A stretch of 15,442 bases of DNA, from NCBI GenBank assembly GCA_011051855.1, contig DRKG01000257.1:1-15442 (forward strand), read 5' to 3'. Each line of letters begins with the position of its first letter. The first letter of the stretch is position 1. The stretch is from a bacterium. Lineage in GTDB: Bacteria; Planctomycetota; UBA1135; UBA2386. Below the pieces are notes generated by a model. That model saw only the letters and a program-made list of their open reading frames with translations. It did not search any database and was not told where the DNA came from. Below are positions 1 to 7,876 of this stretch, in pieces. The position numbers were made by a program, and so were the translations under genes.

Positions 1-678
1 GCGCGTGCGGTGATGACCGAACCGCTGGCGTGCGTCCTGCACGCGGCCGAACTCGCGGTGCGCGCCAATACCCGTTACCGATTGACCGCCGACACCTCCG
101 CGCCCGATCGCGTGCGCACGATCGCCGTGCTCGGCGCGGGTCCGGCGGGGCTGTTGTTCGTGCAGGTGCTGCGCCACCACTACGCGTTCGACGGCCCGAT
201 CGTCGTCAGCGACCCGAGCGCGCACAAACGCGCCCTGGCGACTTCGTTCGGGGCCACCGCGGTGCCGCCCGACGAACTGCAGGACACCGTGCTGCAAGCT
301 TCCGGCGGCCGCCGCGCCGAACTGCTGGTCGAAGCGAGCGGCTCCGGCCACGTCATCCCCGCCGCCGCCGACGTCATCCGCAAACAGGCGACGGTGCTGC
401 TCTACGGCGTCGGCCACGGCGACGCCCCGCTCGAGCACCTGACCTTGCTGCAGTGGAAGGAGGCGGTGCTGGTGACATCGGTCGGCGCCAGCGGCGGCTT
501 CGACGCCGACGGCCGTCCGACGATCTACCGCGCGGCGCTGCGCCTGCTCGAACGCGGCCGCATCGATGTCGGCACCATGCAGACCCACCGCTACGAACGC
601 CTCACCGGCGTGCCGATGGCGTTCACCGGTGCACACCGCGAACCCGACTACGTCAAGGCCGTGGCGGAACTGACGTGA
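1..678 (+). CDS. Zinc-type medium-chain dehydrogenase/reductase, C-terminal part (5' truncated by window edge)
   Basis: The reading frame is open from base 1, so the true start lies left of the window; an in-frame GTG-ATG at 10 is internal. The visible 225 residues are the cofactor half of a medium-chain alcohol dehydrogenase-like protein. They begin with the domain-linking segment (EPLACVLHA), continue with the NAD(P)-binding Rossmann motif GAGPAGLL around residue 44, and include an acidic residue (SDPS) at the end of the second beta strand. The catalytic zinc domain is outside the window. The family oxidises alcohols or polyols with NAD(P). The substrate cannot be read from this part. The stop codon overlaps the lutA start by 4 nt (GTGA, 675-678), so it is co-translated with the lactate oxidation genes. 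It may supply that pathway, for example from a sugar acid or lactaldehyde; this is inference. Confidence 0.85.
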   Translation, partial: ARAVMTEPLACVLHAAELAVRANTRYRLTADTSAPDRVRTIAVLGAGPAGLLFVQVLRHHYAFDGPIVVSDPSAHKRALATSFGATAVPPDELQDTVLQASGGRRAELLVEASGSGHVIPAAADVIRKQATVLLYGVGHGDAPLEHLTLLQWKEAVLVTSVGASGGFDADGRPTIYRAALRLLERGRIDVGTMQTHRYERLTGVPMAFTGAHREPDYVKAVAELT

Positions 679-1403
679 GCACGCGGCGCACCGTCTCGCT
701 GTTTGCGACCTGCCTCGGCGACCAGTTGCGCGCCGACGCGGTCGAGGCGGCGGCCGCCGTACTCGAACGGGCCGGCTGCGCGGTTCAGTTCGATCCGCGG
801 CAGACCTGCTGCGGCCAGCCCGCGTTCAACTCGGGTTACTGGCGCGAGGCCCGCGCGGTCGCGCGCCGGTTCGTCGACCTGTTCGAGCACGTCGAGGCAG
901 TGGTGGTGCCATCGGGTTCGTGCACGGCCATGGTCCACCGCCTGCCACAGTTGTTCGCCGACGACCCCGACCTGCTGCCGCGCGTCCGCGCCGTGGCCAC
1001 CAAGACCTTCGAGTTGTCGCAGTTCCTGGTGCGCGAACTCGGGGTCACGGACCTCGACGCCCGCCTCGACGCGCGCGTCGCCTGGCACGACGCCTGCCAC
1101 GGCCTGCGCGAACTCGGCGTGCGCGGCGAACCGCGTGCCCTGCTCGCCCACGTGCGTGGACTCGAGCTGATCGAGACCCGCACCTGCGAGGCCTGCTGCG
1201 GCTTCGGCGGCACGTTCTCGATCAAGTTGCCAGAGGTATCGACCGCGATGCTCGACCACAAACTCGACGAACTGCAGGCGGCCGGAGTCGACGTAGTCGC
1301 TTCGCTCGACGCTTCCTGCCTGATGCAGATCGACGGCCGGATGCGCCGCCGCGGGATCCGCGTGCGCACGATGCACCTGGCGGAGATCCTGGCTGCCCGA
1401 TGA
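675..1403 (+). CDS. lutA: LutA-type L-lactate oxidation iron-sulfur protein
   Basis: This 242-residue protein is close to the usual LutA/YkgE length (about 240). It has the two cysteine-rich (CCG) domains of the heterodisulfide-reductase type: the first CCG at residues 45-47 (CCGQPAFNSGY) and the second at 174-176 (CCGFGGTFSIK). HDACHG lies near residue 138-143. In Bacillus subtilis, LutABC together oxidise L-lactate to pyruvate, and LutA is the subunit with these non-cubane cluster ligands. The GTG start at 675 is chosen because it overlaps the previous stop as GTGA and begins exactly at the conserved N-terminus (VSLFATCLGD). The stop overlaps the lutB start as ATGA (1400-1403). The protein is cytoplasmic, with no signal peptide. 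A relative such as a glycolate oxidase iron-sulfur subunit is unlikely given the lutBC neighbours. Confidence 0.93.
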   Translation: MSTRRTVSLFATCLGDQLRADAVEAAAAVLERAGCAVQFDPRQTCCGQPAFNSGYWREARAVARRFVDLFEHVEAVVVPSGSCTAMVHRLPQLFADDPDLLPRVRAVATKTFELSQFLVRELGVTDLDARLDARVAWHDACHGLRELGVRGEPRALLAHVRGLELIETRTCEACCGFGGTFSIKLPEVSTAMLDHKLDELQAAGVDVVASLDASCLMQIDGRMRRRGIRVRTMHLAEILAAR

Positions 1404-2818
1404 CCCCACCCGACGAAGCCCACCCGAACGCCTTCGCGCAACAGGCGCGGGATGCACTGCAGGACGAGGTGCTGACCGGGGCGCTGCGGCGGGCGACCGA
1501 CCTGTTCGGCGAACGCCGCCGCGCGGCGATCGCGACGGTGCCCGACTGGCAGGAACTGCGCGAACACGCGCGCAAGGTCAAAGCGCACACGCTCGCGCAA
1601 CTCGACCACTACCTCGAACGGTTCGCCGCCAACGCGACCGCAGCCGGCGCGACCGTGCACTGGGCGCGCGACGGCGACGAGGCATGCGCGATCGTCACCC
1701 GCATCGCCGCGGAACGCAGCGCGAGCCGACTGGTCAAGTCGAAGAGCATGGCGACCGAGGAAATCGGGCTCAACGAGGCGCTCGCCGCCCGCGCCCGCGA
1801 GCCGGTCGAGACCGACCTCGGCGAGTGGATCATCCAACTCGCCGGCGAGACGCCGTCGCACATCATCGTGCCGGCGATCCACAAGACCCGGCAGCAGATC
1901 GGCCGACTGTTCGTCGACAAGCTCGGCATCCCGCCGACCGACGACCCCGACGCGCTGGCCGCCGCAGCGCGCACACGGTTGCGCGCCCACTTCGCGGCTG
2001 CCGACCTCGGCATCAGCGGCGTCAACTTCGGCGTCGCCGAGACGGGCACGATCCTGATCCTCGAAAACGAGGGCAACGCGCGCATGACCACGACCTTGCC
2101 GAAGACGCACGTCGCGGTCATGGGCATCGAGAAGGTGATTCCGCGCTTCGACGACCTCGAAGTGTTCCTGCGGCTGCTGCCGCGCTCGGGCACGGGCCAA
2201 CACCTGACCACCTACCAATCGCTGCTGACCGGCACGGACCCCGGCGGCGAAGGCCCCGACGAACTGCACATCGTGTTGCTCGACAACGGCCGCGCCAAGA
2301 TCGCCGTTGACCGGGTCATGCGCGAGACCCTCGCCTGCATCCGCTGCGGCGCGTGCCTGAACGCGTGCCCGGTCTACCAGTCGGTCGGGGGCCACGCCTA
2401 CGGGTCGGTCTATCCGGGCCCGATCGGCGCGATCCTGACGCCGCAGTTGCAGGGGCTCGAACAGGCCGCGGCGCTGCCATTCGCGTCGACCTTGTGCGGT
2501 GCCTGCAAGGACGTGTGCCCGGTCGCGATCGACATCCCTTCGCTGTTGCTCGAACTGCGCCGCCGTGCGGTCGACGGCACCCCCGGCCAACGTCCGGTGC
2601 GACTCCGGCGGTCCGAACGCATCGCCTTTGGGCTGTGGTCGTGGTTCGCGCGCGGCCCGCGACGCTTTCGCTTCGCGGCGCGGCTGGCCCGGATCGCGCA
2701 ACGCGTGCCGCTGCTGTCGAGGCTGCTGCCGCCGCTGTCGGCGTGGACGCGCACCCGCGAACTGCCGACCGCCGAAGGTCGCGCGTTCCGCGACCGCCGA
2801 CGCGGAGGCAACCGATGA
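1400..2818 (+). CDS. lutB: LutB-type L-lactate oxidation iron-sulfur protein (LUD domain plus ferredoxin domain)
   Basis: The product has 472 residues, matching LutB proteins of about 470-480. The N-terminal two thirds form the LUD domain, with the KSKSMATEEIGLN segment near residues 113-125 and FGVAETGTI(L) near 212. A two-cluster ferredoxin domain follows. Cysteines 313, 316, 319 and 323 form CxxCxxCxxxCP, and cysteines 366, 369 and 373 belong to the second cluster. The C-terminus is a basic, hydrophobic LutB tail. LutB passes electrons during lactate oxidation together with LutA and LutC. The ATG overlaps the lutA stop (ATGA, 1400-1403) and the stop overlaps lutC the same way (2815-2818), which implies translational coupling and fixed stoichiometry. 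No alternative function is favoured. Confidence 0.95.
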   Translation: MTPPDEAHPNAFAQQARDALQDEVLTGALRRATDLFGERRRAAIATVPDWQELREHARKVKAHTLAQLDHYLERFAANATAAGATVHWARDGDEACAIVTRIAAERSASRLVKSKSMATEEIGLNEALAARAREPVETDLGEWIIQLAGETPSHIIVPAIHKTRQQIGRLFVDKLGIPPTDDPDALAAAARTRLRAHFAAADLGISGVNFGVAETGTILILENEGNARMTTTLPKTHVAVMGIEKVIPRFDDLEVFLRLLPRSGTGQHLTTYQSLLTGTDPGGEGPDELHIVLLDNGRAKIAVDRVMRETLACIRCGACLNACPVYQSVGGHAYGSVYPGPIGAILTPQLQGLEQAAALPFASTLCGACKDVCPVAIDIPSLLLELRRRAVDGTPGQRPVRLRRSERIAFGLWSWFARGPRRFRFAARLARIAQRVPLLSRLLPPLSAWTRTRELPTAEGRAFRDRRRGGNR

Positions 2819-3477
2819 CCAGCGCCCGTGACGAGATCCTGCAGCGCCTGCGCGGCGGCCGCTCGACCGGACCGTGTTCGGCACCGCCACCGCTACCGAC
2901 ACCGCGCCTGCGCGCCCACCTGTCGCAGCCGATCGCGCGCGAACAACTCGTGGCGACGTTCCGCGGCCAGCTCGCCCAGGTCGGCGCGCGCGCCGAGGTC
3001 GTGGCCCGCGCCGACCTCGCCGCCCGCGTGGCGGCGCTGCTCACCGACGCCGAAGCCCACAACATCGCCTGCAGCGACGCGCCACTGGTGCGCGATGCAC
3101 TCGCGTCCCTGCCCGCATCGATCGAAACGCTGCCACCCGACGCCGCGCGCGAACGGCTCCTCGCCTGCGACACCGGCATCAGCAGTGCGCAGTGGGCCGT
3201 CGCCGAAACCGGCACGCTGGTGCTCGCGTCGGCGCACGAACGCCACCGCCTGTGCTCGCTGCTGCCCGACCGCTATCTCGCCCTGGTGCCGATGTCGCGC
3301 CTGGTCGGCCACCTCGGCGACGTGTTTTCGCGCTTGCACGAGCCTTCGGCGTCGCCGACGTCACGCGCGATCACGTTCGTCACCGGCCCATCGCGCACCG
3401 CCGACATCGAGCTGCAACTGGTCGTCGGCGTGCACGGGCCCAAGGACGTGGCCGTGCTGCTGGTCGACGACCTGTGA
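2815..3477 (+). CDS. lutC: LutC-type L-lactate utilization protein (LUD domain)
   Basis: This 220-residue LUD-domain protein is slightly shorter than B. subtilis LutC (about 240). Recognisable blocks are the AVAETGTLVLAS segment near residues 127-138, the central LVGHLGDVF, and the C-terminal signature TGPSRTADIEL followed by GVHGPKDVAVLLVDDL, which ends many LutC proteins. It carries no cysteine clusters of its own and works with LutA and LutB in oxidising L-lactate to pyruvate. The ATG is fixed by the 4-nt overlap with the lutB stop. It is the last gene of the operon. The following 56 bases carry a new promoter-like box rather than a strong hairpin terminator. Confidence 0.94.
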   Translation: MTSARDEILQRLRGGRSTGPCSAPPPLPTPRLRAHLSQPIAREQLVATFRGQLAQVGARAEVVARADLAARVAALLTDAEAHNIACSDAPLVRDALASLPASIETLPPDAARERLLACDTGISSAQWAVAETGTLVLASAHERHRLCSLLPDRYLALVPMSRLVGHLGDVFSRLHEPSASPTSRAITFVTGPSRTADIELQLVVGVHGPKDVAVLLVDDL

Positions 3478-3520
3478 CGCAGCACCGTATGCCAGTGGCG
3501 GCACGCTCGCGCAGCCGGGC

Positions 3521-3533
3521 TACACTTGCGTGC
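3521..3533 (+). promoter_or_regulatory. Putative -10 box for a leaderless transcript (TACACT)
   Basis: TACACT at 3521-3526 ends 7 nt before the ATG at 3534 (spacer TTGCGTG plus C). Transcription starting about 7 nt after a -10 box would begin at or next to the start codon. There is no Shine-Dalgarno sequence. No convincing -35 hexamer is seen 16-18 nt upstream. The same box is found before the gene that starts at 14906. Confidence 0.5.
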
Positions 3534-6080
3534 ATGCCCTCGTCCCGTTCCCTCGCCGCCATCGTTCTGTCCGCGCTCGCGCCGTCACTGGCCGGACAGT
3601 GCCAGAACCATTGGCTGTCGCGCAGCTACTTCCCCGGCGTGCGCGGGCAGGTGCTCGCGGCGGCCGCGTGGGATCCCGATGGCAGCGGCCCGCTGGCGCA
3701 ACGCCTCGTGGTCGGCGGCGAGTTCACCATCGCCGGCAATCAAGTGGTGCAGAACCTCGCCGTCTACGATCCGGCGACCGGCAACTGGCTGCCGTTCGGC
3801 GGCGGCGCCAACGATCGGGTGTCGGCGCTGGTCGCCCTGCCGAGCGGAGGCCTCGCGGCGGGCGGCTCATTCACCGCAATCGACGGCCAGCCGGCCAACC
3901 GCGTCGCGATCTGGGACGGCAGTTCCTGGCAGACCACGCAGGGCGGCACCGACGACGCCGTCACCGACCTCTGCGTGCATCCGTCGGGCGATCTGATCGC
4001 GGTCGGCCGCTTCCTGACTGCCGGCGGCGTCGCCTGCAACCGCATCGCACGCTGGAACGGCACCGCCTGGGCGCCGCTCGGCGCCGGCCTCGGCGCACTC
4101 GTCGCGGCGGTGACGACGCTGCCCAACGGCGACATCGTCGCCGGGGGCTCGTTCACGACCGCCGGGGGCCAGCCGGCCCAACACGTCGCCCGCTTCGATG
4201 GCACCGCCTGGCAACCGTTCGGACTCGGCGCCGACCAGGTCGTGCAATCCCTCGCCGTCGCGGCGAACGGCGACCTGATCGCGGCCGGCCGGTTCGCGAC
4301 GATCGACGGCGTGTTCGCGCCGGGCATCGCGCGCTGGGACGGAATCGGGTGGAGCGCGTTCGGCTTCGGCCTGACCAGCCTGTTCGGCACCGCCGCCGAC
4401 GTCACCGCGCTGTCGATCGCACCCAACGGCGACGTGCTCGCCGGCGGCAACTTCTCACTCGCCGGCGGGCTGCCGGCGGACCGTGCCGCTCGCTGGGACG
4501 GCGTTTCGTGGACCGCGGTCGGCCTCTACCTCAGTGGCACCGTGCACGACCTGCTCGAGTTCGCGACCGGTGAGGTCTTCGCCACCGGCGCCTTCCTGGT
4601 CAGCACCAACCGGGCGCGGGCGGTCGCCCGGCTCGAGAACGGCGAATGGCAGCCGGTGCCGCCGGCGACCAACGACGTCGTGCGCGCCGTGCGCGCGCTG
4701 CCCGGCGGAGGGCTGCTCGCCGGGGGCGACTTCACCCACATCGAGGGCGTGCCCGCGCAGCACATCGCCCGCTGGGATGGCTCGACCTGGTCGAACATCG
4801 GCGCCGGCACCGACGGCACCGTGACCGCGATCACCGTTCTGCCCGACGGCAGCCCGATCGTCGGCGGCACGTTCCTGACCGCGGGCGGCACCCCCGCGCT
4901 GCGCGTGGCACGTGCCACCGGTTCGACGTGGACGCCGCTCGGCGGCGGCCTGAATGCGGCTCCGCACCGACTGCACACCCTGCCCAACGGCGACGTGCTC
5001 GCGGTCGGCCCGTTCACCAGTGCCGGTGGCGCCCCGGCCAACCACCTCGCGCGATGGGACGGCAGCACCTGGAGCGAGTTCGGCGGCGGCGCCGACGGCG
5101 ACGTGCGCGCGCTGGTCGAGATGCCGAACGGCGATCTCGTCGTCGGCGGCACGTTCACCCTGATCGGTGGGATCGCGGCCGACGGCGTCGCCCGCTGGGA
5201 CGGCAGCTCGTGGGCCCCGCTCGGCACCGGCACGGGTGGCGCAGTGCAGGCTCTCGCCGTGCTGCCCAACGGCGACCTGGTGGCCGGCAGCAGCGGCAGC
5301 TACGTCACGCCGAGCGGCGGCAGCTTCCCGGGCCCGCTGCGCTACGTCGCGCGCTGGGACGGCACCACCTGGAACGCGCTCGGCGGCGACGTCGACGGCG
5401 ACGTGCACGCGATCGCGGTGCTGCCCGACGGCGACATCGTGCTCGGCGGCCTGTTCAGCAACGCCGGCACCCCGCCGGTGCCGGTGCATCGCATCGCACG
5501 CTGGGATGGCGCGAACTGGCGCGACCTCGACGGCGGCGTCGACCCCGACAATCCGACTGGCGGCGATGTGCTGGACATGACGGTGACGGCCTACGACGGC
5601 CTGTTCGTGTGCGGCGCGTTCTACCGCGCCGGCAACCAGGTCGCGACCTTCCTCGCGCGGCGCATCAGCGATTGCCTGACGGATGTCGCCGAGATCCCCG
5701 GCGGCTGCACCAACGGCGACGATTTGCTGATCTCGCGCGACGGCGCCTGGCTCGGCGGGGGCGCGACCCTCGACCTCGCCACCGGCCCTTTGTCCGCACT
5801 GACGGTGATGGTGACCGGGTTCTCCCCGACTGCGGTGCCGCTGACGGCGCTGTCGCCGGTCGCCTCGCCGGGCTGCTCACTGCTGGCGAGCCCGGACTAC
5901 CTGCAGGCGTTCATCCCGTGGAACGGTGCCGGCAGCTCGCACCTACCGATCCCCGACGACCCGAACCTGATCGGTCAGACGTTCCTGCAGCAGGCGATCT
6001 CGTTCGCCATCGATCTGACGCCGCAGATCCTCGACGTCACCGCGTCCAACCTGCTGCACGTCACCATCGGCGACCTGTAG
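3534..6080 (+). CDS. Secreted repeat protein with about 14 propeller-like repeats and a C-terminal surface domain
   Basis: The 848-residue product starts at ATG 3534, the first Met that gives a signal peptide (SLAAIVLSALAPSLAG). Residues about 57-710 consist of roughly 14 repeats of about 47 residues with the consensus LPNGDhhsGGxFTxAGG, then hARWDGxxWxxhGxG, related in style to delta-60 and kelch/WD40-like repeats. Repeats 5, 12 and 13 carry short insertions, and repeat 7 is degenerate. Residues about 711-848 form a different domain with two spaced cysteine pairs, LDLATGPLSALTV and a PIPDDPNLIGQ segment. This type of C-terminal module recurs in secreted planctomycete proteins (family memory, not searched). 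It is probably an extracellular beta-propeller binding protein; the ligand and any enzyme activity are unknown. It is transcribed from its own promoter after lutC. Confidence 0.85.
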   Translation: MPSSRSLAAIVLSALAPSLAGQCQNHWLSRSYFPGVRGQVLAAAAWDPDGSGPLAQRLVVGGEFTIAGNQVVQNLAVYDPATGNWLPFGGGANDRVSALVALPSGGLAAGGSFTAIDGQPANRVAIWDGSSWQTTQGGTDDAVTDLCVHPSGDLIAVGRFLTAGGVACNRIARWNGTAWAPLGAGLGALVAAVTTLPNGDIVAGGSFTTAGGQPAQHVARFDGTAWQPFGLGADQVVQSLAVAANGDLIAAGRFATIDGVFAPGIARWDGIGWSAFGFGLTSLFGTAADVTALSIAPNGDVLAGGNFSLAGGLPADRAARWDGVSWTAVGLYLSGTVHDLLEFATGEVFATGAFLVSTNRARAVARLENGEWQPVPPATNDVVRAVRALPGGGLLAGGDFTHIEGVPAQHIARWDGSTWSNIGAGTDGTVTAITVLPDGSPIVGGTFLTAGGTPALRVARATGSTWTPLGGGLNAAPHRLHTLPNGDVLAVGPFTSAGGAPANHLARWDGSTWSEFGGGADGDVRALVEMPNGDLVVGGTFTLIGGIAADGVARWDGSSWAPLGTGTGGAVQALAVLPNGDLVAGSSGSYVTPSGGSFPGPLRYVARWDGTTWNALGGDVDGDVHAIAVLPDGDIVLGGLFSNAGTPPVPVHRIARWDGANWRDLDGGVDPDNPTGGDVLDMTVTAYDGLFVCGAFYRAGNQVATFLARRISDCLTDVAEIPGGCTNGDDLLISRDGAWLGGGATLDLATGPLSALTVMVTGFSPTAVPLTALSPVASPGCSLLASPDYLQAFIPWNGAGSSHLPIPDDPNLIGQTFLQQAISFAIDLTPQILDVTASNLLHVTIGDL

Positions 6081-6084
6081 CCGG

Positions 6085-6120
6085 TTGTCGCCCGCGGTCG
6101 GTTGTGGATAGCGTGCCGAC
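6085..6120 (+). promoter_or_regulatory. Putative promoter with near-leaderless start (TTGTCG - 18 nt - TAGCGT)
   Basis: TTGTCG (6085-6090) is a 4/6 match to a -35 box. It is followed after 18 nt by TAGCGT (6109-6114), then 6 nt, then the ATG at 6121. There is no ribosome binding site in this interval. The whole gap between the flanking genes is 40 nt. Confidence 0.45.
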
Positions 6121-7791
6121 ATGATTCGCGCGCTGTGCCTGTGCACCTGCCTATCCGCCGCCGCCGTGCCCGCACAGGCGGGCGATGCACCCGACCCGTC
6201 GATGGCGTTCCGGACCTGGCTGCGCGACTATCTGACCGGAGCGGTCCGCTTCCAGAAGGGCGGCCGGACCGACCCCGCAGTCGTCGAAGACGTCGACCGA
6301 CGCATGGCGGCGTTGGCGCAAACCGACACGCTGCCGGCAGCGAAGCTGCTGTTCGAAGCGGCCGTCGCCGCCCCCCGACCGGCGACGAACCTGTCGGCGC
6401 ACGAACGGATCGACTTCCAACGCGAGGTGCAGCCGTGGCGGCTGCACGCCATGGCCGAGGGGTATCTGCGCGGCATGCGCGAACCGCACATCCTGCCGTG
6501 GCTGTTCGCCAAGCTGCGCGCCAAGGACCTGCGCGCCAAGGAACCCAACGAATCCCAGCGGCACGCGCTCGCGGTGTTTCGCATCCTCGCCGGCCACCCG
6601 AGCCTCGAAGCCAAGCTGGAGTTGTTGCGGGCGTGCGGTTCGATGCCGAACGGACTGCGCGTGCACGCCGTCCGCGCGATGGCGCGCGACGCCGAACTCG
6701 ACCTGCTGCCGCACCTGCTCGGGCTCTTGCGCGATCGCGAACCCAACGTCCGCATCGCCGCCTGCAACGCCATCGGCACCGCGTTGCAACCGCACGTCGA
6801 TGAGACCCTGGGCAAAGAGCCCGCCGGAGATCTGCTCGCGCAGCGCGATCGCGCAATCAGCAAGCTCGCCGCGATCTTGAAGCGCGACAAGATCTGGCAG
6901 GTGCGCAGCGCCGCGGCCTACGCGCTGGCAACGATGCGCTGCAAGGCCGTGATCCCGGCGTTGATCGCCGGTCTCGACGCCGAACTGAAGCGCAAGCGGG
7001 ATCCGTGGGCGATGGACGTGCGGCTGCACAAGCTGCTCGAAGGCCTGACCGGCCAGTCGGTCGCGCGCGGCGGCATCGAGCCGTGGAAGGCGTTCTGGCG
7101 GGCCGAGGGCGCGTCGTTCGCGGTGCGGCCGAAGCCCGAGCCCGGCCAGGAGCCCAAGCAAGACAGTCGCTACGAGAAGTTCTTCGACCTCACCATCGAG
7201 TCCGACCGCGTGCTGTTCGTGCTCGACTTCTCCGGCTCGATGGCGGAACCAGTGACCCTGCACCGTCAGGGCACCACGGCCGGCGGCGCCGCTGGCAGCA
7301 CCGCCACCAAGGCCGAACTGGTCGTGAAGGAACTGAAGAAGCTGGTGATGGCGCTGCCCGACGGGGCATTGTGCAACTTCATCGTGTTCGGCGAGGACGT
7401 GCGCATCTGGCGCGCGGAGGGCGATCGCCCGGCGCTGGTGCGGCTCGACGACGACACCCGCGACGACCTGCTCGGCAACTTCCTCGACGGGCTGCGCCCC
7501 AACGGCCCGACCAACCTCTACGACGCGCTGCAGGCAGCACTCGGCTTCGGCGGCCGCGGCCTCTACGACCGTTACTACGCAGCCGGCTTCGACACGCTCT
7601 ATGTCATCAGCGACGGCGCGCCGACGGCCGGCCCGGTCACCGACAAGCTCGAGATCCGCCGGCGCGTGCGCGAGGCCAACGACCTGCGCAAGATCACGAT
7701 CCACTGCATCACCTTCGGCGACAAGAACGACACCGACTTCCTCCGCCCGATGGCTGAAGAAAACGGCGGCCGCCACATCCACATCGAGTGA
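6121..7791 (+). CDS. Secreted HEAT-repeat and von Willebrand factor A domain protein
   Basis: This 556-residue protein begins with a signal peptide (MIRALCLCTCLSAAAVPAQA, cleavage expected after AQA). The middle contains HEAT-type helical repeats at about residues 157-222 and 260-289. A cap motif, LEGLTGQS near residue 308, follows. Residues about 360-556 form a VWA domain with an intact metal-ion adhesion site: D369, S371 and S373 in LDFSGSM, T464 in GPTNLYD, and D498 in ISDGAP. VWA domains with this site bind partner proteins through a divalent metal, and HEAT repeats are scaffolds, so an extracytoplasmic protein-binding role is likely. The specific partner is unknown. The protein ends naturally after the last VWA strand (HIHIE), just before a long palindrome. 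It converges on another HEAT protein. Confidence 0.85.
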   Translation: MIRALCLCTCLSAAAVPAQAGDAPDPSMAFRTWLRDYLTGAVRFQKGGRTDPAVVEDVDRRMAALAQTDTLPAAKLLFEAAVAAPRPATNLSAHERIDFQREVQPWRLHAMAEGYLRGMREPHILPWLFAKLRAKDLRAKEPNESQRHALAVFRILAGHPSLEAKLELLRACGSMPNGLRVHAVRAMARDAELDLLPHLLGLLRDREPNVRIAACNAIGTALQPHVDETLGKEPAGDLLAQRDRAISKLAAILKRDKIWQVRSAAAYALATMRCKAVIPALIAGLDAELKRKRDPWAMDVRLHKLLEGLTGQSVARGGIEPWKAFWRAEGASFAVRPKPEPGQEPKQDSRYEKFFDLTIESDRVLFVLDFSGSMAEPVTLHRQGTTAGGAAGSTATKAELVVKELKKLVMALPDGALCNFIVFGEDVRIWRAEGDRPALVRLDDDTRDDLLGNFLDGLRPNGPTNLYDALQAALGFGGRGLYDRYYAAGFDTLYVISDGAPTAGPVTDKLEIRRRVREANDLRKITIHCITFGDKNDTDFLRPMAEENGGRHIHIE

Positions 7792-7796
7792 GTACC

Positions 7797-7876
7797 GAAC
7801 CAGGTACAAACAACAACCTCACCGGGAATCCTGCCGCGGCGGGATTCCCGGTGAGGTTGTTGTTTGTACCTGGTTC
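7797..7876. repeat. 35-bp perfect inverted repeat, probable bidirectional terminator
   Basis: Bases 7797-7831 are the exact reverse complement of 7842-7876, with a 10-nt loop (TGCCGCGGCG) that can itself pair. After one mismatch the stem gains four more pairs (7792-7795 with 7878-7881). It lies between two convergent genes: it begins 5 nt after the stop of the HEAT-VWA gene and contains most of the stop codon of the opposite HEAT gene. The tip of the stem is GC-rich and the base is rich in A on one arm and T on the other, which suits termination in both directions. The stem is much longer than usual for an intrinsic terminator, so a miniature inverted-repeat element is an alternative. Confidence 0.85.

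Noticed and set aside
836..2902. A 688-codon open frame antisense to the lut genes
   Set aside because: It mirrors the strongly supported lutA and lutB frames, has no family features and is the usual shadow of GC-rich coding sequence.
3478..3533. Terminator after lutC
   Set aside because: Only four-base complementarities (TGCC with GGCA) are present and there is no T tract, so no terminator can be called.
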